Positions 12,223-24,576 are shown, counted from the first letter of the stretch. The stretch: DNA of 64,000 bases from Athripsodes cinereus (GCA_947579605.1 OX388322.1:9920001-9984000); one strand, 5' to 3'. The notes: generated from the sequence alone by a model not told the origin. Made by a program: numbers and translations.

Positions 12223-12412
12223 TTTTTTATTAAAAAAAGAAGATGTATCTGGGTTTTGTTTGTTATAAACCCATATACAACCTTATACACCTTTCACAGT
12301 AAGCTACTAAAAGCTTGTGTCGTGAAAGGGGAGTTTGCCAGTACCTGTTATCGAACAACGGACCCCTTGTTCACGAGGCCGAGACTCTACCTCCAGGCTA
12401 CCGACGAACTCT
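12223..12412 (-). repeat. tRNA-derived SINE family B, copy 2
   Basis: The structure and orientation match copy 1: box A in GGTAGCCTGGAGGTAGAGTC, and a box B mutated to GTTGTTCGATAAC. About 60 bp separate the two copies. This could be two insertions into the same A-rich tail or a local duplication. Reading frames through both copies are artefacts. Confidence 0.85.
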
Positions 12413-12962
12413 AGTACTAGTACATCTAGTACCTACTTTGTGTATAATAATTATATGTGTATGAACATTTGTATGTACAAAGTATATTTATGTAATTATC
12501 AAATAAATTATGTAAAAATCTGCGATGTGAAGATGATATTACGGATATTATTTTGATGACCTACTAGTTGTACTTATCATATTATTATTTTTATATAAGT
12601 TTTGTAATCAATTACACAATCTCGTTACTCTTCGTGAGCAATATTAGTTCATGGAATCAAAGTTTTATTTTTATTGTATGTACCTATACTATGCAAAATT
12701 AATGAAATATGAATGATTTTCATTATACAACTTTATACGATGCTTTAAAAATAACTTAATTAAAAATAACACCTTTCTAATTTCAATAAATGAGGCAGTG
12801 GATGATAAGCATTATTCTGTGAAGACGAAGAGGTAACAAAAATATTGATTTTTTCATAAGCCGAGGTTTGTATGTATTGAGTGGTGTTTATTGTAATTTA
12901 TTGTAAATATATAATAGTATACAATTGATATTTCTATCATGTCAATAAGCGTGAGTGAGCAT

Positions 12963-13140
12963 GAGTTCGTCGGTAGCCTGGAGGTAGAGTCTCGGCCTCA
13001 TGAACAAGGGGTCCGTGGTTCGATCCCAGGTGCCGGCAAAACTCCCCTTTCACGACACAAGCTTTTAGCTTACTGTGAAAGGTGTATAAGGTTGTATTTG
13101 GGTTTATAACAAAACCCAGATATATATTTTTTTTTTTAAA
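12963..13140 (+). repeat. tRNA-derived SINE family B, copy 3 (best preserved)
   Basis: Box A TAGCCTGGAGG lies at about 12974-12984, box B GGTTCGATCCC at about 13017-13027, and the body ends gggtttataacaaaacccag with a T/A-rich tail at 13121-13145. It is the best reference copy for family B in this window and lies opposite copies 1 and 2. Confidence 0.88.
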
Positions 13141-13451
13141 AAAAAGCGTATTACTTAGCGTATTATTTTCCAAAATATTGAATTCGCTCCTTCAACCATT
13201 TGACCAATATATTAATATTTTCTTTTAATTTTAACCCAAAGACTTCTAATGTTTGTCAATTTTTTATATCTTGTCCAGTTTTTTTAATTAATACCTTGAC
13301 GTCTTCCACAAATTTTATTAATCATAGAAAAAAAATATAGTCAATCTGTTACTTTAATCAGTATTCGCTGTATTTTCTACTCTTGTTTTATATTAATTTT
13401 ATTGTCTGATGGTTTTTTAAATAATTCTTTTACATTTGTGTGTTGTGTGTT

Positions 13452-13553
13452 GGAGCTACAAGAAAAGTCATGATTTTCTGGGAGGGAAAGGGTTGTTATC
13501 AATGTTTTGTTTTTTTTTTTATTGTTTTAGATGCTGATACGAAAAGAAGAAGT
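13452..13553 (+). repeat. Retrotransposon 3' end, same family as 5300-5536
   Basis: gagctacaagaaaagtcatg...ttctgggagggaaagggttg corresponds to gctgcaagagaggtcgttgc...ttctgggagggaatgggagt at 5431-5470. Both end in ctgatacgaaaagaagaag. It is severely 5'-truncated. Confidence 0.65.
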
Positions 13554-15195
13554 GTGTATACAATACTTTACATGTAAAATGCTTAGGCCGTGAGTTCTGA
13601 AATATATAAAAAAATAAGGCTTTTAGAGTGATTATTTATTTAGTTTAATTATGATTATATTACAGTGATTGACATCTTCATTTAAACCGACGTTAGTAGA
13701 TACTTGTTGTTAGCATTTTTCAGTTCTGTAAATTAACATTATTTATAATATTTTGTTTTGATAGAAAAATCAAATTGACAGAAAACTGAGACTAAATAGC
13801 ACAATACATAGACCCATGTATGATTATAATAATATATTGATATACCTACCATGGATATAATATCTCTGATAAATAAATGGGTAAGTACTGAACAATTCAC
13901 ACATACACCATAATATATATCATACACCAACTGAACTTTCAATCATACATAATGTGACCTGGCATTATTGATTGACATTCCATAAGAGGCTATTGTTGTG
14001 AAGCGTGACCGATCATTCATCAAACCTATCAAGCTTACGCATGATGTAAGCACAATTACATACTTTACATTCTCGCATATAGTAATACATATAGTTTAGT
14101 GTAAATTCTTTGACCATGCTGTATTTTTCATTAAATATACTACCTATATCATCATAGAATATCCCGCAATTCGATTAACCAGTAGGTTAATAAATATGCA
14201 AGTTATCTTTTTTGTGCCAATAAAAATCAACACATTTAAGATGTGTGGTATACCTTATCACTGAATATAAGATGTGTCATATATTATTCATGATATTCTA
14301 TGGCAACAGGACTCTAAAAATTTATAAAAAAGCGGAAGTCCTATTCTTTGCTGGGAACACCACAAAATTTGTTATGTTCATCAGGGTACGTTTTAGGGTA
14401 TGTTTTCCTTGGGTATGTTTTTAGGGTATGATTTTCGAAAAGAGTATGTTATCCCTGATACACCTTCAAATATATTCGCAGTAACGTATATGCTAATGTG
14501 GCAAAGGTGGATCAGGTCAGCAGCGGGAGATAAAGAGTCTAGCATCATAATTTTGACTACCTCCATATTATTGAAAAGTAAATATGAAATAAACTAAATA
14601 GTTTTTTTAATCAAATACTACTTTAAACAAAACGAGCGCGCTTATATTGAATTTTGAAAAAAAATATACTTAATGATCACGGCTTACAGGCAACATCTGT
14701 TCGTAACTATGTACATTTTTAGAGGTCATCGGAACTTGTTTCTAATAACTAGGGTAAATATCCGCAAAATATTATATTATATCTACTTACATACCAATAT
14801 TGTATAAGTCAATAATATCTTATAATAATAATAGGTATGTTAGTTATGTTGCTATTTGCTTTGAGGCTTGACTTAACTGATAATACCTTTAAGCTTTACA
14901 TAATATATACATACCTACACCTACCTATATACTTAAATGTTTGTCATAATGTATGACTTTTTGGTACATAAGATTGACCGACAATGCTTAGTGGATATTC
15001 AGAATAAATAATTTAGATGTTGCGATATGGAAAGGGATTGAATCCTTCTATGTCAGGACACTTGGAAGATAAAGTGCTCTTTGATGAACTCGCCCACTGC
15101 ATGAATTGTTTGTTCTTTATTATGGTGCTTGATGTCTATTAGAAATTGGTATATTTGGGGCATGTACTTTCAAATGAAAATATGGTTTTCTCCAG

Positions 15196-15348
15196 CTCGT
15201 CTTGAAGGGAAAAATTGAGGTAATTCGCGGTGTGCGAAGGCGGCAGATGTCCTGGTTAAGAAACATCAGAGAGTGGACTGGAATCCTGAGGGTGGAAGAG
15301 ATGTTCCGAATAGCACAGGGCAGAGAAGCATACGCAAAGGTCACCTGA
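15196..15348 (+). pseudogene. Non-LTR retrotransposon ORF2 C-terminus
   Basis: An open frame of 50 codons to TGA (15346-15348) starts LVLKGKIEVIRGVRRRQMSW and continues LRNIREWTG...EEMFRIAQGRE. This GK(I/V)E..RxVGRRR.SWL.N.REWTG block is the usual C-terminal signature of a widespread insect LINE. The same block occurs on the minus strand at 22230-22500. Confidence 0.75.
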
Positions 15349-15819
15349 CATGCTTTAAGATGAAAAAGATGTCTGTTATTTGCATTTATAAAGTGTTTTA
15401 ATTATTCTTTACTTGTAGACATTATTTATTTTAACCTTAACACTACATGTAAGACCTGCAGTTAGGTATTCATTATTCAACTTCCAAACTTCTACCATTT
15501 TTAAAGGTATCTCTAAAAATAATGACATATTAGGATAACTTATTTCCTGTCCGCAAAGTGAAATCAATTGGAAATAAAATCTTTCCATATTTGGAAATAT
15601 TCATAAATAAAAAATATTTTGCAATAATTAATTTCTTAAATAAAAATTATGAAGATATAATTTAAAATATTTTAAACGTCGAATAAAAAATACAAATAAT
15701 AAATATTAAATGAAGTGTATGTATATATATATATATGGACAATTTGTAAAGCGCCGTTTACTCATAACATGACCTCAAGGGCGAATAAATGTATTATTTA
15801 AATTCAGTTAGGACAAATC

Positions 15820-15921
15820 AGAAGAGGACAGTTTGTATGTTTCTTACATACAGCTGATCTGCTGGCTACCCCACTTGTGGGATATGCCGTGATGGTATAG
15901 TAGTAGTAGTAGTAGTAGTAG
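15820..15921 (+). repeat. Dispersed repeat T, copy 4 (reference copy), with (TAG)8 tail
   Basis: agaggacagtttgtatgttt...cagctgatctgctggctacc, then ccacttgtgggatatgccgt and gatggta, ends in eight TAG triplets (15898-15921). The family also occurs at 5600, 7755, 10141, 17919, 42815, 49872, 54052 and 55312. The simple-repeat tail points to target-primed reverse transcription, so this is probably a LINE 3' end or a SINE riding on one. Confidence 0.75.
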
Positions 15922-15974
15922 ATTTAAATTCAAAACATGCATAAATTTTGCACGGGGCTTAAATCATTGTTATC

Positions 15975-16710
15975 ATGTTGATCAATACATGTATTCGTAT
16001 ACCATTTAATTTGCTAATAAAAAATACTCATAATTTATTACCTAGTTTCACTACTTTCTTTCGATTTTATATTACAAAAATGAACAAATTTAAATTTTCG
16101 AGTGTCCTGTTAAAGGAAGATATTCGTAAAACTTCACGTATAAGACATTTCACATGTTCAGTCCAACGGCATACTACCCATCTTGAAATCTTATATACTT
16201 ATGGCACGGAGATAAAACCTGTAAGTTCATTACCATGCAATAGGCATCCTACATTCAATGGCTACATCCAATACCTTGACGATATAGATAGATGGAACAT
16301 TTTTTTTTATTTACGAGTTCAGAAAAAGATAACGGCTTTGTCCAAAGAAGAACCCAAAAAGGCCGAACATGAATATTTAAATATTATACGTATTGAAGTG
16401 AATTTATTAGGTTAATAAAAAAATAAACAATCATCATTAACTAAAACAATAATCCAATAAAAATGAAAAATGTGTTTTTGTATATTAATTGAATCTGCAC
16501 GCATTCGCAAAGAGAACTGCCAACTTTAATGGGAATATATTGGCAATAAAAATATCAACAATTTCCCGGGCCAAAAAGTTCAAGGAGCTTCAAGAATTGA
16601 AATTATTAATAATAAACAAAAATTATTTATTGAAGATTAACACTATAAAAATAAAAAAAGTACCATCAACAGTACACAAGTTATTAATTTACCTATTAAA
16701 TTTTCTGTAA
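15975..16710 (+). other. Two short unassigned ORFs in AT-rich DNA
   Basis: ORFs of 146 codons (15975-16415) and 73 codons (16489-16710) are open by chance or are decayed. Neither shows a motif I recognise, a signal peptide, splice context or match elsewhere in the window. Their Lys/Ile/Asn-rich composition is what AT-rich DNA gives. I would not annotate them as genes. Confidence 0.25.
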
Positions 16711-17260
16711 CAAAGTTCTTTTAAACAATGAATATGCGGAAATGAAAAATAATGAAAACCCTTTGAATGAAAATATATACCTTCAATTTAGCTGTGTTAA
16801 ACATTGAGAACTCTTTAAAACTTTAAGCTGTTTTAGTGAAATAAAACTACTTGCTACTAAAACTTACCACAAAGGTTTTTTTTAAAGTGAAGGTCAAGGG
16901 ACCTTGTATCCCTTGTGTCACCGCGACCATAGTAGATCTATTGTGACATGGCTACCATAAAGGTTACTAAATTTTTATTTAAATGGATTTTGACAAACTT
17001 GGTAAAAGTCTATATCACAAAACAAATGAAATTAAATTGTAAGGAAATTGTGGAAAGTGTTGACTCAATTGATGCAAAATTGCTCTGATTAAATGAGGAT
17101 TGTTTCTACACTTTGCATCTAAAAGTAGAATTGATGGTTGCAAGAAGAAATAACTTAATGTATTTAATTTCTTCATATTGATCTATACAGGAACCGGGAA
17201 AATAACAAATAATAAACAATAGTTCAATGTCTATTCAGTGAAATACAGATTGATATTTAA

Positions 17261-17390
17261 TACCCTCCTTTACACGAGATTTGTCTCTAAAAGGAGGATG
17301 TTTAGATTTAAGCTTTAATCAAATAGTCTATGTATTATTGTTATATCTGTATTAATTGTTATGTTGAATAAAATAAATAAAATAAAAATA
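17261..17390 (+). repeat. Dispersed 3'-end repeat D, copy 2
   Basis: taccctcctttacacgagat...ggaggatgtttagatttaag, then tcaaatagtctatgtatt and an aataaaataaataaa tail. It is very similar to copy 1 at 3797-3926, including the start hairpin. Confidence 0.65.
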
Positions 17391-17448
17391 AAGATATTTA
17401 ATATTGATCACATCATGGTTTACATTTTACCATAGTGATAGTAAGTTA

Positions 17449-17560
17449 AATGTAATAATGTAACATGACTTGCGATTTATTTATTTACATTGCCTATTCG
17501 TTTGTTTATAAACAAATACTTTATGTAAATAAATAAACAAACACGTTACATTTCCGGTTA
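17449..17560. repeat. AT-rich inverted repeat
   Basis: ATTTATTTATTTACAT (about 17477) and its inverse TATGTAAATAAATAAAC (about 17522) flank a second palindrome, GTTTGTTTATAAACAAAT. The outermost bases GTAAC and GTTAC also pair. It could be a decayed MITE or simply low complexity. Confidence 0.4.
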
Positions 17561-17918
17561 TTTTTACACATTATCAAATATTTTAATGACGCGTTATATA
17601 ATGTAATACACGAGTACCTACCTATACTTGTTCACAATATTGAACATTTAATTTTTCATGATGAAACTCAAAATCAAACTAAGACTAATGGATTCAAATG
17701 ATTTGACTTATTTTAAAAGGATAAACTATATAACAGTTGCGAGTCATTTTTCATAATAATTATGGAGTATTAATACTTATTATTACCTGATCCTTGATTT
17801 TCAAAAATTACAAGCGTTATCGACAATCATTTACTTGGTTTGATAATTTAAACCAAATAAAGGTTTATTTGGATCGATTTATCAAAAAATGATTAAAATG
17901 AATCTGTTTTCTATCTAT

Positions 17919-17995
17919 TTACCCATATCATAACAGCATCTCCCATAAGTGGGATCGCCTATAATAAACAGAGGTCGTCCTCTCTGTGCCTTGAA
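17919..17995 (-). repeat. Dispersed repeat T, copy 5
   Basis: The minus strand reads ggcacagagaggacgacctc...cgatcccacttatgggagat...tatgatatggg, matching the family core. The tail is lost. Confidence 0.5.
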
Positions 17996-18084
17996 TTCTC
18001 CATGTTTTACGAATATCTAACTTTTGTAAGACACTCGAAACTATAATACTGCTTATATATTATTTATGTCCAATAACAATTGAG

Positions 18085-18246
18085 ATGTGTTCGGTGGTTT
18101 GATGGTAGAGTCTCGGAATTTCAATCGAGAGACCTGGGTTCAATCCCAACCGTTGCAGAATTACTTCACCTTCACAACACAAGCATATTACTTACTGTGA
18201 GCGTGTCTAGGGTGTGTTCGGGTTAATTTCAAATTATTATTATTAT
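18085..18246 (+). repeat. tRNA-derived SINE family C, copy 1
   Basis: The head TTCGGTGGTTTGATGGTAGA holds box A; ACCTGGGTTCAATCCCAACC holds box B. The body cttcaccttcacaacacaag...ttactgtgagcgtgtctagg parallels family B but with clear divergence. It ends in an ATT run. A degraded partner lies inverted at 43365-43490. Confidence 0.75.
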
Positions 18247-18360
18247 TTACTGTCTAAAAAACTGACCACTCATCTTTACAATCTTCATCTTTGTGGTGAG
18301 TTTTGTTAAATGTAATGATCTTAATATAAAATTGTTGTTTTTTTTGTATTTTATGGCAAT

Positions 18361-18680
18361 CATCATCATCATCATCATCGCCCTCAACGCTCCTCTCGGG
18401 AGCACAGGGCAGAAACCAGCCTCCTCCATTCAGAGCGTCTCTGTGCCAATTGCGTCACCTCTTCCCACGACATTCCTTGCGCTCTGATATCGTTGTCATA
18501 GGAACGGTGTATTGTGAAAGAGGGACGCCCGGGCCTACGGAACCCCTGCGGACGGAAGAACAGTGCTCTTTTTGGCCAACTATCGTTGGGCATTCTCATT
18601 ATGGCAATACTGTGCTGTAAAATAATTTTATTGAAGGCAGGATTAGAGTTCGGAAAAAGTGAAAAATTAATTATAATCAA
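18361..18680 (-). pseudogene. Non-LTR retrotransposon ORF2 C-terminus with (CAT)n tail
   Basis: On the minus strand a 98-codon frame (18680-18384) contains IMRMPNDSWPKRALFF, then GFRRPGRPSFTIHRS and AQRRSEWRRLVSALCSREER. The Gr..RPGRP...DR..WRRLV layout is a LINE C-terminus. The insertion ends in a tail seen as (CAT)n on the plus strand (18361-18378). The last 115 bp are almost identical to the insert at 25629-25743. Confidence 0.75.
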
Positions 18681-19135
18681 ACTTCTAGTTACGTCTTATC
18701 TTTAACAATGCAATAATTAATATAAGAACTGGCGTGCAATGAACTTCGTTTATAGATCAGTAGCGTGATAATATGATTGTATTGAAGATAACGATTATGA
18801 TGAAGTATGAACAATATCTACATTGTATGATTATTTCGTAATTATAATTAGTTTGTATCTAATGTTTATGAATAATACGTACATTATTATGTATTATGAT
18901 TACTAATTATAATATTAGGAAGTATATTATATTATCAAGGATTATGTATCAATTAAATCTCATAAAAGATGAATAAAATTCAACGAAGATGTCGACCTCT
19001 ATAACTGCCCTTCTTTATTATGAGGAAAATAGAGAAAAAATGAATTGATGAAACATTTTCTGATGACAGTATTAGCAGGAAATTAGTAAAAGTGATTCAC
19101 GTTATAATAATATGATTAAACATAAAAATTAAAAA

Positions 19136-19340
19136 CAATTCAAACAGATCGAGATGAGATATGAATTTGGTTTTATGAGTACTAACGCAACGATAAATAG
19201 ATTTTCATGTAAATGTAACATCCACACCCAGAATAGTTTGAAAAGATTATTCTTCATTTTGTTCTGATCGGGAATCGAATCCGGGACTTCGTGACTCAAA
19301 GGCAAGAAGAGCGTTACCTCCACGCCACACTAGCCGTCAT
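19136..19340 (-). repeat. tRNA-derived SINE family A, copy 2
   Basis: Read on the minus strand: box A ACTAGTGTGGCGTGGAGGTA, box B CCCGGATTCGATTCCCGATC, then the family body and tail. It is diverged but nearly full length. Confidence 0.82.
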
Positions 19341-20479
19341 TTACATTTATATATTTTAACTTAATTACAAAATAAATTTCAATACTGCCAGTTCATGTTT
19401 TGCGTAGGAATTTCCTACGTAAGGGATATTCAAGGGACTCATTAAATGTTATAAGCAAATATGCAGTCCATCCTCTCCGTCTTATAATTTGCAAAACATG
19501 TGTGGAATAACTTAGCACTGAATATTTATCTATGCAAAGCAAAAAAGGAGAAAATAATGCGTAGGTATGTATTATTTTTTCAAGTTCTTGCTGCGATATT
19601 TTTGAGCTCTATATTGTGAATGGTCCCAGCATAAAAGTCGAAACGTCAAAACTGTTTTCATCATTCACGCAGATGGAAGATCATCGAGTTGACCAAAGAT
19701 TAAAAAGAAGATATTTCTTATATGTTATAGGGTCCTTAAAAACCCACATTTTGAAGTTATGTAGCAAGTACCTTCATATTTAAAGTAGAGTCAGATCCCA
19801 AAATTTTGCATGGGTTAGCTACGTCATCAGAATCAGGGACGAAAAGTTAACTAAGTGCATCAAGGTATATTCAAAAGCAGAAGATCGTTAGTTAGACCAA
19901 GACAAATACTATTAGATAACTTCCACTGAGATCATAATGAGCTACACAAATTAAAGATGATTGACAAGTCAGTACTTACAGTACAGAGATTCATTGTATC
20001 AGAGGCCTAGGCTCTAAAAGGGCTAAAGTAAGTATTAAAACGTCTAAAGGTGCTAATAATTTAAGATTACATCATCAATGAATCAAATAGCGGAAAGGTA
20101 TTGAAAACAAATTTGATTTCCTATCAATAATTCATTCTATATAAAATCTTTATCATTCACATCGGCATCTTCCCATAGACATTGAGTAGTTGTAATATAG
20201 TATAATAGCAGGACATACCACAGTATTCAAGAACATGATATCTATTGTTAATACATAGATCTTCTCGTTTCGTTCTGTTGTGAATATATTAATAAAATAT
20301 TATAATACTTTTATAATGTATTATTCTCTCGAGATAATAATAATTATTATGATTTAAAACCGATTATATTATATTTATACAATACTAGTAGCAATCATAA
20401 CTTATGATATATTATGTACACTCACTTGAAATTGCTCAATTGTGTTTAACAAAAATAATAAATGATATTGATTACTTCT

Positions 20480-21230
20480 ATTTAATCTATCTATACCTAC
20501 TCCCACATCGTCTCCCAGGTGGAGACGGAACGCCATATTGATCAATTCTTAAGTAGGTGATTCTTTTAGGTTTTTAAATTCATCCAATTTTTTCATACAT
20601 GCACGCCGACTTCTCGTATTCAACACTTGGCAGTCCTGAAGGATTTGATCCACGTGGTTAAGTCACGTACTTCTTGCACGTCCACACTTCCTCACACCTT
20701 TTTCAAACACAAAGGCACGCCTTCTTCGTCATCGTTTCATCGTGCATTGGCTCCAAATTTCCAAGCCATCGCAACTTATTTACACGAATTCTATCTACAA
20801 CCTCTACTTCCATCCGCTCCTTATTCGTTTTTTTTTTACCATTTTACCGACTAGTCTTCTCAGTGATCGCAACTCCAAAGCATTTATAAGTGTCGCAAAC
20901 ATAAGTTTTGGTACCAAAATGGTATTGTATACCTGCATATTTGCCCGGTTCAGCATATTGATATTGCTAACAATGGATCATAGTTCACTGTTCGTTCTAG
21001 CACCGGCCACTTTCGTATCTTCTCCTTACCGTATCTTCTATCCCTCGCATACAATCTTCCCAAATATACATATTCATTCACTTGCTCCAAATATACCTAC
21101 ATCGTTTACCTTTATTTCACAAATCGTTCTTTTGTTCTCATTTTCACATACAAGTAATTTCGTCTTCGTAACATTCATTTTTAATCCAATCACACTACAG
21201 TTATCATTCATACATGAAAACAAATTCGTT
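20480..21230 (-). pseudogene. Degraded non-LTR retrotransposon ORF2 fragment (about 750 bp)
   Basis: The first 420 bases line up with the coding minus-strand fragment at 50060-50461 (the shared plus-strand track gatttgatccacgtggt...aagtcacgta is clear). The remaining part corresponds to the upstream YLGxxFxxxG region of the same protein. Many stops and shifts are present. A 168-codon plus-strand frame at 20742-21248 is its antisense shadow and not a gene. Confidence 0.7.
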
Positions 21231-21309
21231 CTGAATAAAATAAGTTGAATTCTTTCGCGTTTTCAAAAATAATAGTGATAAAAATGAAGCAGAAACACTT
21301 AATTTAATA

Positions 21310-21425
21310 TGTGTACACATACTTTTTGATAATGACTCAATCAGTAGAGTCGAAACGTCAAGACGAAGAGGGGAGATCAACGAGACGCGGTTAACCCGGA
21401 AGAACGTCAACATCTATAAACAAAG
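21310..21425 (+). other. Degenerate hammerhead-like motif (TGAxAA...GAGTCGAAACGTC)
   Basis: ttgataatgactc-aatcagta-gagtcgaaacgtcaagacg pairs GACTC with GAGTC and CGTC with GACG, around a TTGATAA / GAAA pair of boxes. This resembles a hammerhead core (CUGANGA...GAAA) with two core mismatches. A weaker relative, gtcgaaacgtcaaaactg, lies at 19646-19665. See also 46515-46635. Confidence 0.3.
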
Positions 21426-22229
21426 ACCGGGAAAGCCTGCAACAACTAATGAAGTAAATATAAATATTTCAATATTAATTACACGTGAGTCAATAAAAAT
21501 TAATAAAAGGGATTGGCGACAGAGACTTAGCATTACAATAAATATAATAATTGTTATTTGATTAATAAACCATTATAAAATGGATAAATTCTTACTGTTA
21601 TATAAAAATAAACAGATGCCTCATCACATAGTATAAATAATATAATATTTTTCTGAGAAATTTAACGTTTTTCTGGTTTTCAATGGATAAAAATCATTAT
21701 TTATAATAATAATGCAAATGGAGGAAGTATTAAGGAAGGCACACGCAAAAGATTTTCAAGAATAACCGTTAATGTACCAAGAAAATTGGACTGACACACA
21801 TGTAAATCATGTATTTCTTACAGCAAAATATTTCACTTTATTTTAAACATAAACGCTCTATCATGTTTGTAGTAGATAAACTTGTAGTGGATATATAACA
21901 TACTTAAAATCAATTACAATAAAAAGACAGGATAAATGATTGTCTCATAACAAGTTAAGAAGGTACCTATATTGTGTTAATACCATAAATTAATAATTAA
22001 TACCCATTGTCATTTTATGATAATTTGAGATGACGTGCGACAGGGAGCATAGCTTCCTGAATGTTTATTGTCGGATAATTCGTGATCAATACCTTCATGA
22101 TAATTAAAGCTGTGTTGTAAAACTCACACCAAAGTAACATAAGTACCGATTTAAAAGTTTCATAACATAAGAATGACAAGCCTTTGTAAAGTGCGAATCT
22201 ACCGAAAAATAGTGCTTAAAAGTGAAAAA

Positions 22230-22500
22230 TATCTTCTTCTTCTTTACATGTCTTGTCGGGTCCCCCCAACGCTGACGACCACCTGGGAAAAATCTTTTCT
22301 GTTCTGGACAGCACGAAACAGATCCTCCACACCTCTCATCCCGGTCCACTCTCGAATGTCCTGAAGCCAGGAAAGCCACTTTCTTCCAACCCCTCTACGG
22401 CTCTCAATCTTCCCTTCTATGACCAGTTTCAGGATGGCATATTTTCTCCTCTCATTGAGTGACCAAAATATGAAGTTTTACGTATAGTATTATCCAAATG
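22230..22500 (-). pseudogene. Non-LTR retrotransposon ORF2 C-terminus with (AAG)n tail
   Basis: On the minus strand, KYAILKLVIEGKIESRRGVG then RKWLSWLQDIREWTGM...VEDLFRAVQNRKDF leads to a stop at 22246-22244 and an AAGAAGAAG tail. An upstream piece, YFGHSMRGE, is in another frame, so one frameshift is present. It is the same family as 15196-15348 in the opposite orientation. Confidence 0.78.
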
Positions 22501-24576
22501 GTCAGCTGCCCTCAATTTAAAGTCAAACCAAAACACAAAGTGGAAAGATGGCAATCTCAAAAAAGTTTGAGGGACCCGTTTTCCGTTAACCGGTATGAGC
22601 TGTGTTTAACTGCCACCCTCTAAAAAAATTTGGGTTGATTTGACTTCAATGACTTTCATACATAATATTGTATTTTTCTGATTGAAATTTAAATGGATAG
22701 AATTATTCTTGTGCCATTGCAAGGAAATTGTTATATAGGAAAAACATCATCAGCTAGCGAACACCGTGAAGAATCAAGCACTTATAAATTTAAAAATACC
22801 AGTGACATATAATATGATTATTTCCAATCTAATAAATCGTAAGCGATTATACTATTCCACAACATTTATTAATTAAATATATTTCCATAAGTAATGTCTT
22901 GTCATTATATTATTAATATTACAATACTATCTAGTAAGGCTCATCTTATTTCAATATAATTGTAGCTACAATGGTCGTGTATGGTTGTCAAACAGAATAA
23001 GACTAAAGTCTGACTGCTTCCAATGTACATTCCATATAAAGAATTAATACCTACCATAGCTGCAAGGTTATTGCGGAATTGGTCAAAGCTTTGTACGAGA
23101 AAATTATTGCATTTAATAATTGATTCAACTTCCTTCTTTCATATGAAAAATAATAATTAAATATTATACTTAAAATATGGTATTATTTCAATTAAAACAT
23201 CCGTGATATTCCCCAAATTATAAATATCTTAATTTCGTACAAAATCCGTTATTAAGAGCTTCAAACTCTCATGGTTGTTTTTGGATAATGCCAATACTCT
23301 TTTTTATTTTACAAAACCATATGAGTACATAATATATATCTCAGTACCATATTAACTTCAATTTTACATGTAGATTTTATTACATAAAAAATTGAGTTTC
23401 GTGTCGGCTCATCAAAATCTACTTATATAACGGTTCAGAAACAGAACTTTAGTTCTAAGATATGTAAAAAGGAGAAATTAGTTTTCTAGTTCAAAATATA
23501 TTAAAAAGCATTGAAAGATACTTCAGTAACTAATCTAACATGTTGGTAGGTTTATTTAAAAATATGAACCTAAACTAATAAATCAAGTTTCCAACCATAC
23601 CGCAGTTGAGAAAAACGATGTTATTGATTTAATGACACTTTTCAATTTGTGGTAATAAATATATCGCTAGAAATAGATGTATAGGAAACCAACTGTTTTA
23701 GTACTAAGTCAACTAAGCCAAAATCTTTTAAAATGTTGTTTTAAGATAATTATATTTTATCAAATTATACATTCGATAGGAAATAAAGGTTCATAGATCT
23801 TTAAAAGAATGATAATTTACCCGAATCACAATATTTATGCAGTATTCGACCACCTTTTAAATATATTATGATATTAAAGTAGTTTTTTTATTAATATACC
23901 TGTACAAGAACTTTGTGAAAATTATTATGATGTATTGTAATAAATTATTTGCACATATGCGCTAATTGAAATAAACATTTTAACGATCATAAAATATCTC
24001 GTAAAACAAGAAAAAGCTTTCAAGCAAAGTAGTGTCGTTTGAATCAGGATTATTATCGTTGTATTCCAATCATTTGCTTGATAAATTTGTTGTAAAAAAT
24101 CAATTTTATATTCGTGTTCAAATATTTTATGTATCCTATTAAGCAGTATCCGAGAATTTACGTGTATTTACAGTAATTTTATTATGGAGTAATATCATCT
24201 TCGGCAGTATTATTGCATAATACAATACAGATCACGAAATTTTTTTTTTATGTTTTTAAGTTTAACTGTCTTGTTGAGGAAGAAGAAGTAATTTTCTCAA
24301 CGATTTAAATAATCTTAATTGCTTGTATTTATACGGCATTTGGATAATTTAGTTGCAAATAAAAAAGTAAGTTTACGTTACATGACACTTCCGTTAGATT
24401 TTTAAGTTTTATAAGGAGCACAAATCTCAGTAGAAACAAAGCAATAATTTTGAATTCAATTAGAGAAATATTGTAGAAATAGTAATTCTTCAAGTATTTA
24501 CTGTTCTACCTAGGATAAAATGAATATTTTTTTGTTGGTTACATGAAAATTAAAAAAATGTGAGTGTTGTATTTAC

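Larger units (their letters stand above)
2681..24576 (-). other. Intron 1 (about 21.9 kb) of the ADAM/ADAMTS-like gene
   Basis: The interval is bounded by the GTAAAT donor at 24571-24576 and the TTACAG acceptor ending at 2681, both phase 0. It is AT-rich and filled with SINEs, retrotransposon 3' ends and small inverted repeats, listed separately. Within it I see no further exon-like ORF. The stretches 2690-3796, 6011-7752, 8001-9300, 9400-10140, 13554-15195 and 22500-24570 show nothing recognisable beyond short AT-rich microsatellites. Confidence 0.6.

Noticed and set aside
11965..12414. 149-codon plus-strand frame with an internal protein repeat
   Set aside because: The protein repeat is simply the two tandem SINE B copies read in the antisense direction.
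12937..13173. 78-codon minus-strand frame
   Set aside because: Antisense reading of SINE B copy 3.
15975..16415. 146-codon ORF as a novel host gene
   Set aside because: No recognisable motif, no splice sites or promoter, Lys/Asn/Ile-rich as AT-rich DNA gives; left as an unassigned ORF.
20742..21248. 168-codon plus-strand frame, rich in Phe/Ser/Ile
   Set aside because: It is the antisense shadow of a degraded minus-strand LINE ORF2 fragment; no domain of its own.
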